Assembly: GCA_050250575.1 (NCBI GenBank)
Contig: JBFWOJ010000004.1
Span: 62,001 to 126,000, forward strand
Origin: SHVO01 sp050250575
GTDB taxonomy: Bacteria; Pseudomonadota; Alphaproteobacteria; Rhodospirillales; Rhodospirillaceae
Length of the DNA stretch: 64,000 bases
Direction of reading: 5' to 3'
Within the stretch, counting starts at the first letter, position 1. The number at the start of each line of letters is the position of its first letter. Below the pieces are notes generated by a model. The model ran no database searches. It was not told the DNA's origin and was given only the letters and a program-made list of their open reading frames with translations. This document shows positions 14,666 to 21,646 of this stretch, one piece after another. The position numbers and the translations under genes were made by a program.

Positions 14666-16093
14666 GTGGTTAATATTACATCGTTATTGAGTGAGCTTGA
14701 GCGCATCCCGACGCATCACGTGTTCGGTAAGGTCGCCGCCGTTCAGGGCCTGCTCATCGAAGTCTCGGGCGTTCAAAACAATCTCTCGGTCGGCGACCGC
14801 TGCAATGTCATCGCCCGCGACGGCCGCAAGGTCATCTGCGAGGTGGTGGGTTTCCGAAGCGGCCGTGCGCTCGTCATGCCGTTCGGCGCGCTGGAAGGAA
14901 TCGGCCTTGGCTGCCGCGCCGAGATCGCCGACGCCGCGCCCGCGGTTCATCCCGACGACACGTGGCTCGGGCGCGTCATCAACTCCATGGGCAAGCCCGT
15001 CGACGGCGGCGGTCCGCTCGGTGTCGGCGCGGTGGCCTATCCGATCAAGGCCACGCCGCCGCCCGCGCATACAAGAAAGCGCATCGGCAGCAAGCTCGAT
15101 CTCGGCATCCGCGCGCTCAACACCTTTGCCACCAGCTGTCACGGCCAGCGCATGGGAATCTTCGCAGGCTCGGGCGTCGGCAAGTCGACGGTACTCTCGA
15201 TGATGGCGCGCTATACCAACGCCGACGTCACCGTCGTCGGCCTGGTGGGCGAGCGCTCACGCGAGGCCCGCGAATTCATCGAAGACGATCTTGGCCCGGA
15301 AGGCCTTGCGCGCAGCGTCGTCATCGTGGCGACCTCCGATGAGCCGCCGCTGAATCGCCGCCAGGCCGCGTACTTGACGATGGCCGTCGCGGAATATTTC
15401 CGCGACCAGGGGAAGAACGTTCTCTGCCTCATGGACTCGGTCACGCGCTTTGCGATGGCGCAGCGCGAGATCAGCCTTTCGGCCGGCGAGCCTCCCGCCG
15501 CCAAGGGATACACTCCCACGGTCTTCGCCGAGCTTCCGAAGCTCCTGGAGCGCGCGGGCCCCGGCAAGCGCAAGTCCGGCAACATCACCGGCCTATTCAC
15601 CGTGCTGGTGGAAGGGGACGACCACAACGAACCGATCTCCGACGCCGTCCGCGGGATCCTGGACGGCCACGTCGTGTTGGACCGCTCCATCGCCGAGCGC
15701 GGACGTTATCCCGCCATGAACATCCTGCGGTCGATCTCGCGTACCATGCCGGCCTGCAACACCGACGAGCAGAACGCGCTCATCACGCGGGCGCGGAAGA
15801 TCATCTCTTCGTATGAAGATATGGCCGAGTTGATCCGCCTCGGCGCTTACCGCAAGGGCTCCAACCCGGAAGTCGACGAAGCGATCTTCTACTATCCGCG
15901 TATCGAGGAATTCTTGCGGCAAGGCAAGGACGATCACACCGATCTCGAGACTTGCTACAAACGCCTCGCCGAAGTTTTGAAACCGCGGACCGCGTCGGAA
16001 GAAGGACCCGCGGAAGGTGCTCCGCAACGCGCCGCGCCCGCCGGCGCCGGGCCGCGTTCGGTCGGCGTGCGCGTTCGTCCCGCGGCGCGGTAG
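14666..16093 (+). CDS. fliI: flagellum-specific ATPase FliI
   Basis: The ATPase of the flagellar type III export apparatus at the base of the flagellum. 475 residues with a beta-barrel N-terminal domain, Walker A AGSGVGKST at residues 167-175, VVGLVGERSREAREF, the Walker B region NVLCLMDSVTRFAMAQREI, and the family C-terminal domain with YKKGSNPEVDEAI-like YRKGSNPEVDEAI. The start is GTG at 14666, with no strong Shine-Dalgarno. The C-terminal 25 residues (EEGPAEGAPQRAAP...) form an Ala/Pro-rich tail. fliJ follows directly, but its 5' end has been rearranged. Confidence 0.95.
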   Translation: MVNITSLLSELERIPTHHVFGKVAAVQGLLIEVSGVQNNLSVGDRCNVIARDGRKVICEVVGFRSGRALVMPFGALEGIGLGCRAEIADAAPAVHPDDTWLGRVINSMGKPVDGGGPLGVGAVAYPIKATPPPAHTRKRIGSKLDLGIRALNTFATSCHGQRMGIFAGSGVGKSTVLSMMARYTNADVTVVGLVGERSREAREFIEDDLGPEGLARSVVIVATSDEPPLNRRQAAYLTMAVAEYFRDQGKNVLCLMDSVTRFAMAQREISLSAGEPPAAKGYTPTVFAELPKLLERAGPGKRKSGNITGLFTVLVEGDDHNEPISDAVRGILDGHVVLDRSIAERGRYPAMNILRSISRTMPACNTDEQNALITRARKIISSYEDMAELIRLGAYRKGSNPEVDEAIFYYPRIEEFLRQGKDDHTDLETCYKRLAEVLKPRTASEEGPAEGAPQRAAPAGAGPRSVGVRVRPAAR

Positions 16094-16100
16094 GTGAGAG

Positions 16101-16226
16101 ATGGCTAAGAAGCCCCTCCATAACCTGATCCGCCTGCGGAAGTGGGATACGCGCGCGCTCCGAAAAAGTGGATGCCGGTTTTTCGATAAGAGCGCGCTCA
16201 AAAAAATGGAATCGGCAGATGGCTAA
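16101..16226 (+). other. 41-codon leader frame made from the duplicated fliJ start
   Basis: The original fliJ start region, with its good ribosome site (GGTGAGAG), now opens a 41-codon frame: the first 16 residues are those of FliJ (MAKKPLHNLIRLRKWD), then 25 are read from the insert. Its TAA (16224-16226) overlaps the fliJ start at 16219. Ribosomes loading at the strong site would stop on top of the fliJ start, so fliJ translation may depend on reinitiation. It is a truncated partial copy and not a functional FliJ. Confidence 0.7.
16149..16216. mobile_element. short palindromic element inserted in fliJ
   Basis: The insert carries nested arms GCGCGCT/AGCGCGC and CGAAAAA/TTTTTCG around a GTGGATGCCGG core, and ends with an A-rich tail. 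The wording 'cgaaaaagtggatgccggtttttcg' matches the general look of small non-autonomous palindromic repeats found in many alphaproteobacterial genomes. It encodes no protein and would need help in trans to move. The identity of the family is inference; the palindrome and its flanking duplication are directly visible. Confidence 0.65.
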
Positions 16227-16656
16227 GAAGCCCCTCCATAACCTGATCCGCCTGCGGAAGTGGGATGTCGACGAGAAGCGGCGGACGCTGGCGACGCTGC
16301 TGCGTCACGAGGAAGCGGTGATCGAGCGGCAGAAGGCGTTGGAAGCCGAGATCCGCGCCGAAGTGGAATTCGCCAATACCGCGCCCGTGGAATTGCGCGG
16401 CACGCTCCCAGGATATCTTCGCCTCAGCGACGAAAAACGCGGCCGCCTTGCGGATGCGCTGCGCGAGGTCCAGGCGCGCGTCGCTTATGCCCAGGAAGAA
16501 CTCGCCGAAGCCTATCGCCGGTCCAAGACCTTGGAAGTCACGCAAGCCAACCGCGACAAAGCCGAGCAGCTTGAGGACAACCGCCGCGAAGAGATCGACC
16601 TTAACGAGGTCGGTCTTAACCTCTTCCGTCGCCGTGTGGCGCTGGAGACCAACTAG
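16219..16656 (+). CDS. fliJ: flagellar export protein FliJ
   Basis: A 145-residue coiled-coil protein that, with FliI and FliH, feeds substrates to the flagellar export gate. Length and composition fit: MAKKPLHNLIRLRKWDVDEKRRTL at the start, then heptad-rich helices through VEFANTAPVELRG to RREEIDLNEVGLNLFRRR. The complete protein begins at the second copy of the duplicated start. This ATG has a poor ribosome site (AATGGAATCGGCAG). Alternatives are reinitiation from the leader frame, or a GTG at 16168 inside the insert that would add 17 residues. It follows fliI and overlaps the convergent J-domain gene by 4 bp. Confidence 0.85.
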   Translation: MAKKPLHNLIRLRKWDVDEKRRTLATLLRHEEAVIERQKALEAEIRAEVEFANTAPVELRGTLPGYLRLSDEKRGRLADALREVQARVAYAQEELAEAYRRSKTLEVTQANRDKAEQLEDNRREEIDLNEVGLNLFRRRVALETN

Positions 16657-17876
16657 TTCGCCTTTGCCGGCGGGCCGAACGCCCCGATATCGGTCAAAGC
16701 GTCGGCCGGCACCTCGGCCGTCACATCCGCGAGCGCCACAAATCCTGCGGTGCCGTCCGACGTCACGATCCGCAGCCACTCTCCATCCGGCGAAGTCTCG
16801 GTGGCCAGCACCAGAGTCCCGCTTTTGAGGATCGCTTCCATCTGATAGCTGGCGCCCGGGCCGGTGCGCACCGCGCCGCCTTCTTTGGTCACGCTATAGA
16901 CGCGCCCGACGACGTCCGCCGTGGTCGTTGCAGACGGCGCGGGCTCAAGGATCGCGCGCACGCGCTCAAACGATTGCGCAGCCATCTGTGTCAGCGGCGC
17001 CGGAGTCGAGTAGGCGGCGAGCGTGCTCAGTCCGCCGACGATGATGGCCAGGGGCAGGACCTGCGCCATCGGAGCCCAGCCCGGCTTGGCCCAACGATCC
17101 TTGATCGACCGCGATGCGCCGCCCAGCGCCGTCAGGAGCTGCTCGACGTCCCCCCGCAGGGTCGTTGCCTTGGCGAACATCAGCGCTTGTCCCGCGGCGC
17201 TGCGCGCCAGGTCGAGCTCTCCGCGCGCCCGGAAGGCGCGCGCCTGGCGCAGCAACAGCCGCGCGTTGCGGTCGGCGGGTTTGCGTCCGCCGCGGATATT
17301 GTTGATCAGTGCCTTCACTGTTTCCTTGGGGCCGCTCGGCCACGCCCACCATCCGGCCAGCCAGGTGATCAGCGACGCCTTCACCGCGGCGCGGTCCGCG
17401 CACGAGCGGCAGTAAATGGCCGCGACGGTCCGCTTCTGCACTTTCTTCAGGCGTCCCCACACAAGATCGAACACCACATAGCGCGGCTGGGCGGTGATCT
17501 TGCCGCACTGACACAGCGCCGGTTCGTCGAGGCTTGTCCGTGTGCGCGCGGCCGCGGGCTTCGGCGTTTCCGGAGGTGGCGGTGCCTCGCGCCGCGCCTC
17601 CGGGCGCGGCTGTGAGCGCGGTTTTTCCTGTCGCTCATGTTTTTGCGCCGTCTTCCATGGCCGGTCATAAGCAGCGCGTTTCTCCGGATCGCTGAGCGTA
17701 TCGTATGCTTCGTGCAGCCGATGGAACTGCTTCGCGGCAACGGGCGAGGGATTGAAGTCAGGATGAAGTCTCTTCGCCTTCTGGCGGTAGGCCGATTTGA
17801 TGGCGTCCCCGTCCGCGTCTTCGGCAATGCCGAGCGCGATGTAATAGCCCTTGGGATCCCGGGTCAGGTTGGTCAT
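16653..17876 (-). CDS. J-domain protein with zinc-ribbon-like centre, membrane segment and SH3 domain
   Basis: A 407-residue mosaic. Residues 8-70 form a J domain with the DnaK-activating HPD at 38-40. A Pro/Arg-rich linker follows, then a CQCG...CRSC cysteine pattern suggesting a small metal-binding module. Next come tetratricopeptide-like helices (LLLRQARAFRARGELDLARSAAGQAL), a hydrophobic segment (QVLPLAIIVGGLSTLAAYS) that would anchor it, and a bacterial SH3-like domain (VYSVTKEGGAVRTGPGASYQMEAILKSG). The J domain would be cytoplasmic and the SH3 domain probably periplasmic. It is the last gene of the flhA-flhF-flhG run, 9 bp after the FliK-like gene. A role in flagellar or cell-wall assembly is inference. 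Confidence 0.8.
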   Translation of the reverse strand: MTNLTRDPKGYYIALGIAEDADGDAIKSAYRQKAKRLHPDFNPSPVAAKQFHRLHEAYDTLSDPEKRAAYDRPWKTAQKHERQEKPRSQPRPEARREAPPPPETPKPAAARTRTSLDEPALCQCGKITAQPRYVVFDLVWGRLKKVQKRTVAAIYCRSCADRAAVKASLITWLAGWWAWPSGPKETVKALINNIRGGRKPADRNARLLLRQARAFRARGELDLARSAAGQALMFAKATTLRGDVEQLLTALGGASRSIKDRWAKPGWAPMAQVLPLAIIVGGLSTLAAYSTPAPLTQMAAQSFERVRAILEPAPSATTTADVVGRVYSVTKEGGAVRTGPGASYQMEAILKSGTLVLATETSPDGEWLRIVTSDGTAGFVALADVTAEVPADALTDIGAFGPPAKAN

Positions 17877-17885
17877 GACGTCAGC

Positions 17886-19706
17886 TTAAGCCCAAAGGCC
17901 CGACTTATCAGGTGAATTTCCGGCGCCCAACGGGTCTGCGAATTTCTTGGTGACCTGGAACGTCAGCCCGCCCTTAAGGCCCATGGCCCCGTTGGCGTCG
18001 GCAAAAAGCCCCAACAGGTCTTTGCGCATCTGTTCGGGGAGGGCGGCTTTGGTGCGCATCACAAGATCGAACGACCGGCTCTCCTTCTTGAACATGCCGT
18101 CGAGTTGCATCGGTCCCAACCGAGATAGATTGACTTCGATAAGGAAGCGTTCACCGGCGGCTTTTTTTCCCTTCGCCGTTTCGCTCTCGCTTTCGCCTTC
18201 GCGGCGCGTGACCAGCGTGACCCGCTCGATCTGCCCGCCGGCGTTCCAAGGAACGGGCAGGGCGCGCCACTCTGCGCCGGTCTCTCTGGCACGCGCGGAA
18301 AGTTCGGCGACTTCGCCGGACAGCGTCGCCGCGAGATGCGCGCCGCGTGGGCTTGCCCGCTCCAAGGCGCGCAATGTGACGTCACCGGGCCATTGGCGCG
18401 CATCGCCCGAACGCATGGCTTGTACGAAGGAGATCACCGCCGCGGCCGTGCGCGGCCCGCCGTCGGGGATGACCTGCGAGAGTTGCTGGGCGGCGATCGG
18501 GTCGCTGCGCTGAAGGACGCTGAGAGATTCACTCAATGTCGGCCAGCCGACATACGCGCCGGCCGGTCCCGATAAAGGAGGCGAGCCGGCCGGAAGCGGC
18601 AACGCCAGCGGTGCACCTGGGCGCGGCGCGGTCGCGCTTATCACGTCAAAGACGATCTTCGTGCCGACCGGCAGATGGGCGCGCACGTTGAGCTGCAACT
18701 GACGACCCTCGATCTCCACCACCGGAATTGAATCCACATTCGCCACGACCACGGCCATCGCGCTTGCGATCGGCGCGGCAGGTTGTACCGCGCCTGGCGG
18801 CGCCGGCGCGGCAGGCGGCAGCCCTTGAGGACCGGCGATCACCAGTCCGGGCTGCGGGGCCGGGACGGGGGCAACGGAACCGGGCGCCGGGGCTGGCGTC
18901 GGCATCGGGAGCGGAGGAGGCGATGCGGGTTGCATTGTCGGCGCGGACGGACCCGCAGGCAACGGTGCGGCGACGATTTGCGCTCCGGGCAATTGCACGC
19001 TGACGATCTTGAGCGACAGCTCACCCCCGTTTCCGATTGGCAATGATGCGAGCGTCGGGCCGACCGATGCCGCCACAGCCGGCGCGCTCGGCGAAAAGGC
19101 GGCTGGCGGAGATGGAACCATTGCCGCTTCAAGCGGCGGCGGGCTCTGCGTGACGACCGCCGAAATCGTCCCCAATTGAACGAAGGGGGCAGGACCGCCC
19201 GGCGTCCAGCTTAGTCCCGGCAACAAGGGCTGAGGCCCCGCCGGGAACGGCCTCTTCAACGCGGGCATAGGCGAGGGCAAACCGTCGCCCGCGGCAACCG
19301 GCATGCGGCTCTGCGCGAGGTACTGCAGCGCCGACGTTCCGTCGATCGTGATGACCCGCACGGTCACTTGTTGGGGGCTTGCGCGTACGACCTCCAGTTC
19401 GAGCGGTACCTTGTCCGGCAGAGGCACGGGCAGGCGCACCGATATGTCGCCGACCGCCGTGTGCAGAATTACGATCGGAACGCCAGAGTTTGCAGGCGGA
19501 GTGGGCGCAGGTGCTGGTGCGGCCGCCTGTGCGCTCGCGGACGTGGGTGGAGGCGGCGGCGGAGGAGTGACGATCGCTTCAATGGTTGTTCCCACCGGCA
19601 CGGCGGCGAGCGCCGGCGGCGGCTGCGGGATCACGATCGTCGTCGGCGCCGCCGCCGCGGCCAGCACTTGCGGCAGCGCAACGTTCGGCGGCGGGACGGT
19701 GGTCAT
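17886..19706 (-). CDS. proline/alanine-rich protein with FliK-like C-terminus
   Basis: A 606-residue protein. Residues 1-430 are largely Pro/Ala-rich low complexity with interspersed beta-type segments (VPVGTTIEAIV, LPVGTKIVFDVISA, three similar short repeats). The C-terminal part (about 480-590) is ordered: FLIEVNLSRLGPMQLDGMF, then RTKAALPEQMRKDLLGLF. This LSRLGPMQLDG motif resembles the C-terminal domain of flagellar hook-length control proteins (FliK). Position between flhG and a J-domain protein in the flhA run supports a flagellar role. No signal peptide, as expected for a type III exported ruler. The identity as FliK is not proven; other FliK-like proteins occur. Confidence 0.6.
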   Translation of the reverse strand: MTTVPPPNVALPQVLAAAAAPTTIVIPQPPPALAAVPVGTTIEAIVTPPPPPPPTSASAQAAAPAPAPTPPANSGVPIVILHTAVGDISVRLPVPLPDKVPLELEVVRASPQQVTVRVITIDGTSALQYLAQSRMPVAAGDGLPSPMPALKRPFPAGPQPLLPGLSWTPGGPAPFVQLGTISAVVTQSPPPLEAAMVPSPPAAFSPSAPAVAASVGPTLASLPIGNGGELSLKIVSVQLPGAQIVAAPLPAGPSAPTMQPASPPPLPMPTPAPAPGSVAPVPAPQPGLVIAGPQGLPPAAPAPPGAVQPAAPIASAMAVVVANVDSIPVVEIEGRQLQLNVRAHLPVGTKIVFDVISATAPRPGAPLALPLPAGSPPLSGPAGAYVGWPTLSESLSVLQRSDPIAAQQLSQVIPDGGPRTAAAVISFVQAMRSGDARQWPGDVTLRALERASPRGAHLAATLSGEVAELSARARETGAEWRALPVPWNAGGQIERVTLVTRREGESESETAKGKKAAGERFLIEVNLSRLGPMQLDGMFKKESRSFDLVMRTKAALPEQMRKDLLGLFADANGAMGLKGGLTFQVTKKFADPLGAGNSPDKSGLWA

Positions 19707-19718
19707 CGCGCTCCGGGC

Positions 19719-20570
19719 TTACGGCGCCAGCAGACGGTCGGCGATCGCTTCCACATCCATCGCGGCTTCCGACGATGGCGAGCGGATCAGGATCGGCGTC
19801 TGGTTGCGGATGCATTCTCTTACCCGCGCGTCGCGGCGGATGATGCCGGCGAGCGGCGGCGAGATCTTCAGGAATCCCTGGCAGGCCTTGAACAAGGTCT
19901 GATAGGTGCGCTCACCTTCGCGGGTCGAGTTCGACGCGTTGACGACGACGCGAATGTCGGTCTGCGGCCGCTCCATGGCGGTGATCTTGATGAAGGCGTA
20001 CGCGTCGGTGAGCGACGTCGGTTCATCCGACGTGACGACGAGGATCGTGTCGGCCGCCTTGGCCAGTTGGCGGACCGACTTCTCCACGCCGGCGCCGAGG
20101 TCGAGCACGACGCGATCGTACCGGTTGGCCAGCAGGGCAAGGTCCTCGCCCATGATCTGAAGCCGCGAGAGCGGAATGTTGGCGAGTGTGCCGGATCCCG
20201 AACGTCCGGCGATGACGTCGAACCCTCCGGGCTCGTACTGCATCGCCGCCTGATTGAGCGCGAGCTTGCCGGCGATGACGCTGCCGAGATCGTACTGCGG
20301 CATCAGGCCAAGCTGGATATCGATATTGGCCAGGCCCAGGTCGCCGTCGAACAACAATGTCCTTTGTCCGCGCCGCGCGAGCGCATGCGACAGGGTAATC
20401 GAGAAAAAGGTCTTGCCGACGCCGCCTTTCCCCGACGCCACCGCCATCAGGCGGCCGCGCTTGGCCGCCGCCGCCGGACGGCCCGCGAGGCGCGGACCGG
20501 CATTTTGTCCGGGCGCAGGAACAGGCCCCAGCGCGTTGCGCAGGCTAGCGGGGGGAACGGGTGCACTCAT
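19719..20570 (-). CDS. flhG: MinD-like ATPase FlhG
   Basis: A ParA/MinD-type ATPase that sets flagellar number and placement together with FlhF. 283 residues, with deviant Walker A GKGGVGKT at 47-54, FDGDLGLANIDIQLG (switch/Walker B region) and DRVVLDLGAGVEKS; the N-terminal 40 residues are Pro/Ala-rich. The gene overlaps flhF by 4 bp (ATGA), so the two are translationally coupled. A C-terminal amphipathic helix (EAAMDVEAIADRLLAP) could be the membrane-targeting element. Confidence 0.9.
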   Translation of the reverse strand: MSAPVPPASLRNALGPVPAPGQNAGPRLAGRPAAAAKRGRLMAVASGKGGVGKTFFSITLSHALARRGQRTLLFDGDLGLANIDIQLGLMPQYDLGSVIAGKLALNQAAMQYEPGGFDVIAGRSGSGTLANIPLSRLQIMGEDLALLANRYDRVVLDLGAGVEKSVRQLAKAADTILVVTSDEPTSLTDAYAFIKITAMERPQTDIRVVVNASNSTREGERTYQTLFKACQGFLKISPPLAGIIRRDARVRECIRNQTPILIRSPSSEAAMDVEAIADRLLAP

Positions 20571-21592
20571 CTCTTAACCTCTGAACGGATGCCGGTGGGT
20601 CGCAGCACTTGCGCGGGCGGCTCTTCCACACGCGGCTGAAGCTCTTCTTCGGGCGGCAGGATCAGCCGCGCCATCGAAACTGGGTTGACCGCGCATAAGC
20701 CGGTCGCGACGTGCGGGTTGAGGCTCACTTCGCTGAACATCAGTTGGCCGGCGTCGGCAGCGGCGAGAATCGCCCCCAGACGCCGTGTCATGTCGAGCCG
20801 GGTGGCGAGAAGGCGGGTCGCGCCGCAGGCGCCGAACGCTTCGCCGATGTCGGCGGCCTCCTGCGCGTCACCGCCGGCGGCCAGCACCAGGATGGGCTCG
20901 ACGTCGGACGCGTTCACGAGGTTCTTGAGATAGTCCATGTCGTGCTGGCTGAACGGATTGAGGCCGGGACTGTCGATGAAAACGAGGTCATAGCGGTTCA
21001 TCATCTCGTTGACCGCCTGGCCCAGCTGATCGGGGCCGCGCACCTGTCGCAGTTCGACTTCCAGGATGCTGGTGAAAGCCTGCAGCTGTTCGATCGCGCC
21101 GGCGCGAATGGTGTCGGCGGTAATCACGCCGACCGGTCGGCCCGCAAGGCGCGCGCGCGCGGCCAGCTTGGACGTCGTGATGGTCTTGCCCGAACCCGGC
21201 GGACCGACGAGCATGAAGGGCCGGGGTGATTTGCGCTCGGGCAGGGGCGCGAAGTCGAAGTGGTCTTCAAGCGCCGTTGCGCACGCCATCGTCGGCGAAC
21301 CCACCTCGACCGCCATCGCGGCCTGCACCATCTTTTCGATCAGGCGCGCCGGCACGCCGTGGTACGCGAGCGCTTCGCGCACCTTCTCCGCGAAGGGAGT
21401 CGTGTTCTTGCCCGAGAGCGCGGTCGCGATCGCGTCTTCATCGGCGGGATCTTCGAGCGCGGCGGTGATGCGCACACCTTGGCCGTCGGAGGACCGCTGG
21501 GTCGAGACGATGATCGCATCGTCCCCCAGTTCCTCGCGCACCATCCGCATGGCTTCCGCCATGGTCGGTGCATTGTACGACTTAAGCCGCAT
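20567..21592 (-). CDS. flhF: SRP-like GTPase FlhF
   Basis: A signal-recognition-particle-type GTPase that marks the flagellar site at the pole. 341 residues with the typical short start MRLKSYNAPTMAEAMRMVREELG, a B domain, then the NG domain: P-loop GPPGSGKT at 130-137, DTIRAGAIEQL at about 160-170, LVFIDSPGLNPFS and TRLDMTRRLG. The G3 reads DSPG. It is between flhA (54 bp upstream) and flhG (4-bp overlap). Confidence 0.93.
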   Translation of the reverse strand: MRLKSYNAPTMAEAMRMVREELGDDAIIVSTQRSSDGQGVRITAALEDPADEDAIATALSGKNTTPFAEKVREALAYHGVPARLIEKMVQAAMAVEVGSPTMACATALEDHFDFAPLPERKSPRPFMLVGPPGSGKTITTSKLAARARLAGRPVGVITADTIRAGAIEQLQAFTSILEVELRQVRGPDQLGQAVNEMMNRYDLVFIDSPGLNPFSQHDMDYLKNLVNASDVEPILVLAAGGDAQEAADIGEAFGACGATRLLATRLDMTRRLGAILAAADAGQLMFSEVSLNPHVATGLCAVNPVSMARLILPPEEELQPRVEEPPAQVLRPTGIRSEVKR

Positions 21593-21646
21593 CCGTTCCC
21601 CGCCCCAGGAACGCGGCTAACGGCGCGCCCTGGCCCCTGCCAAAAA

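Larger units (their letters stand above)
16099..16266. repeat. 50-bp direct repeats of the fliJ 5' end flanking a palindromic insert
   Basis: Two perfect 50-bp copies (16099-16148 and 16217-16266) contain the fliJ start codon, the first 16 codons and two bases upstream. Between them lie 68 bp (16149-16216) absent from ordinary fliJ genes. The arrangement A-B-A is what an insertion with a long target duplication, or a duplication seeded by a repeat, would leave. The 118-bp offset is not a multiple of three, so the two copies are in different frames. Confidence 0.9.

Noticed and set aside
16101..16226. A second, functional fliJ gene
   Set aside because: Only the first 16 residues match FliJ; the rest is read from the palindromic insert and stops after 41 codons.
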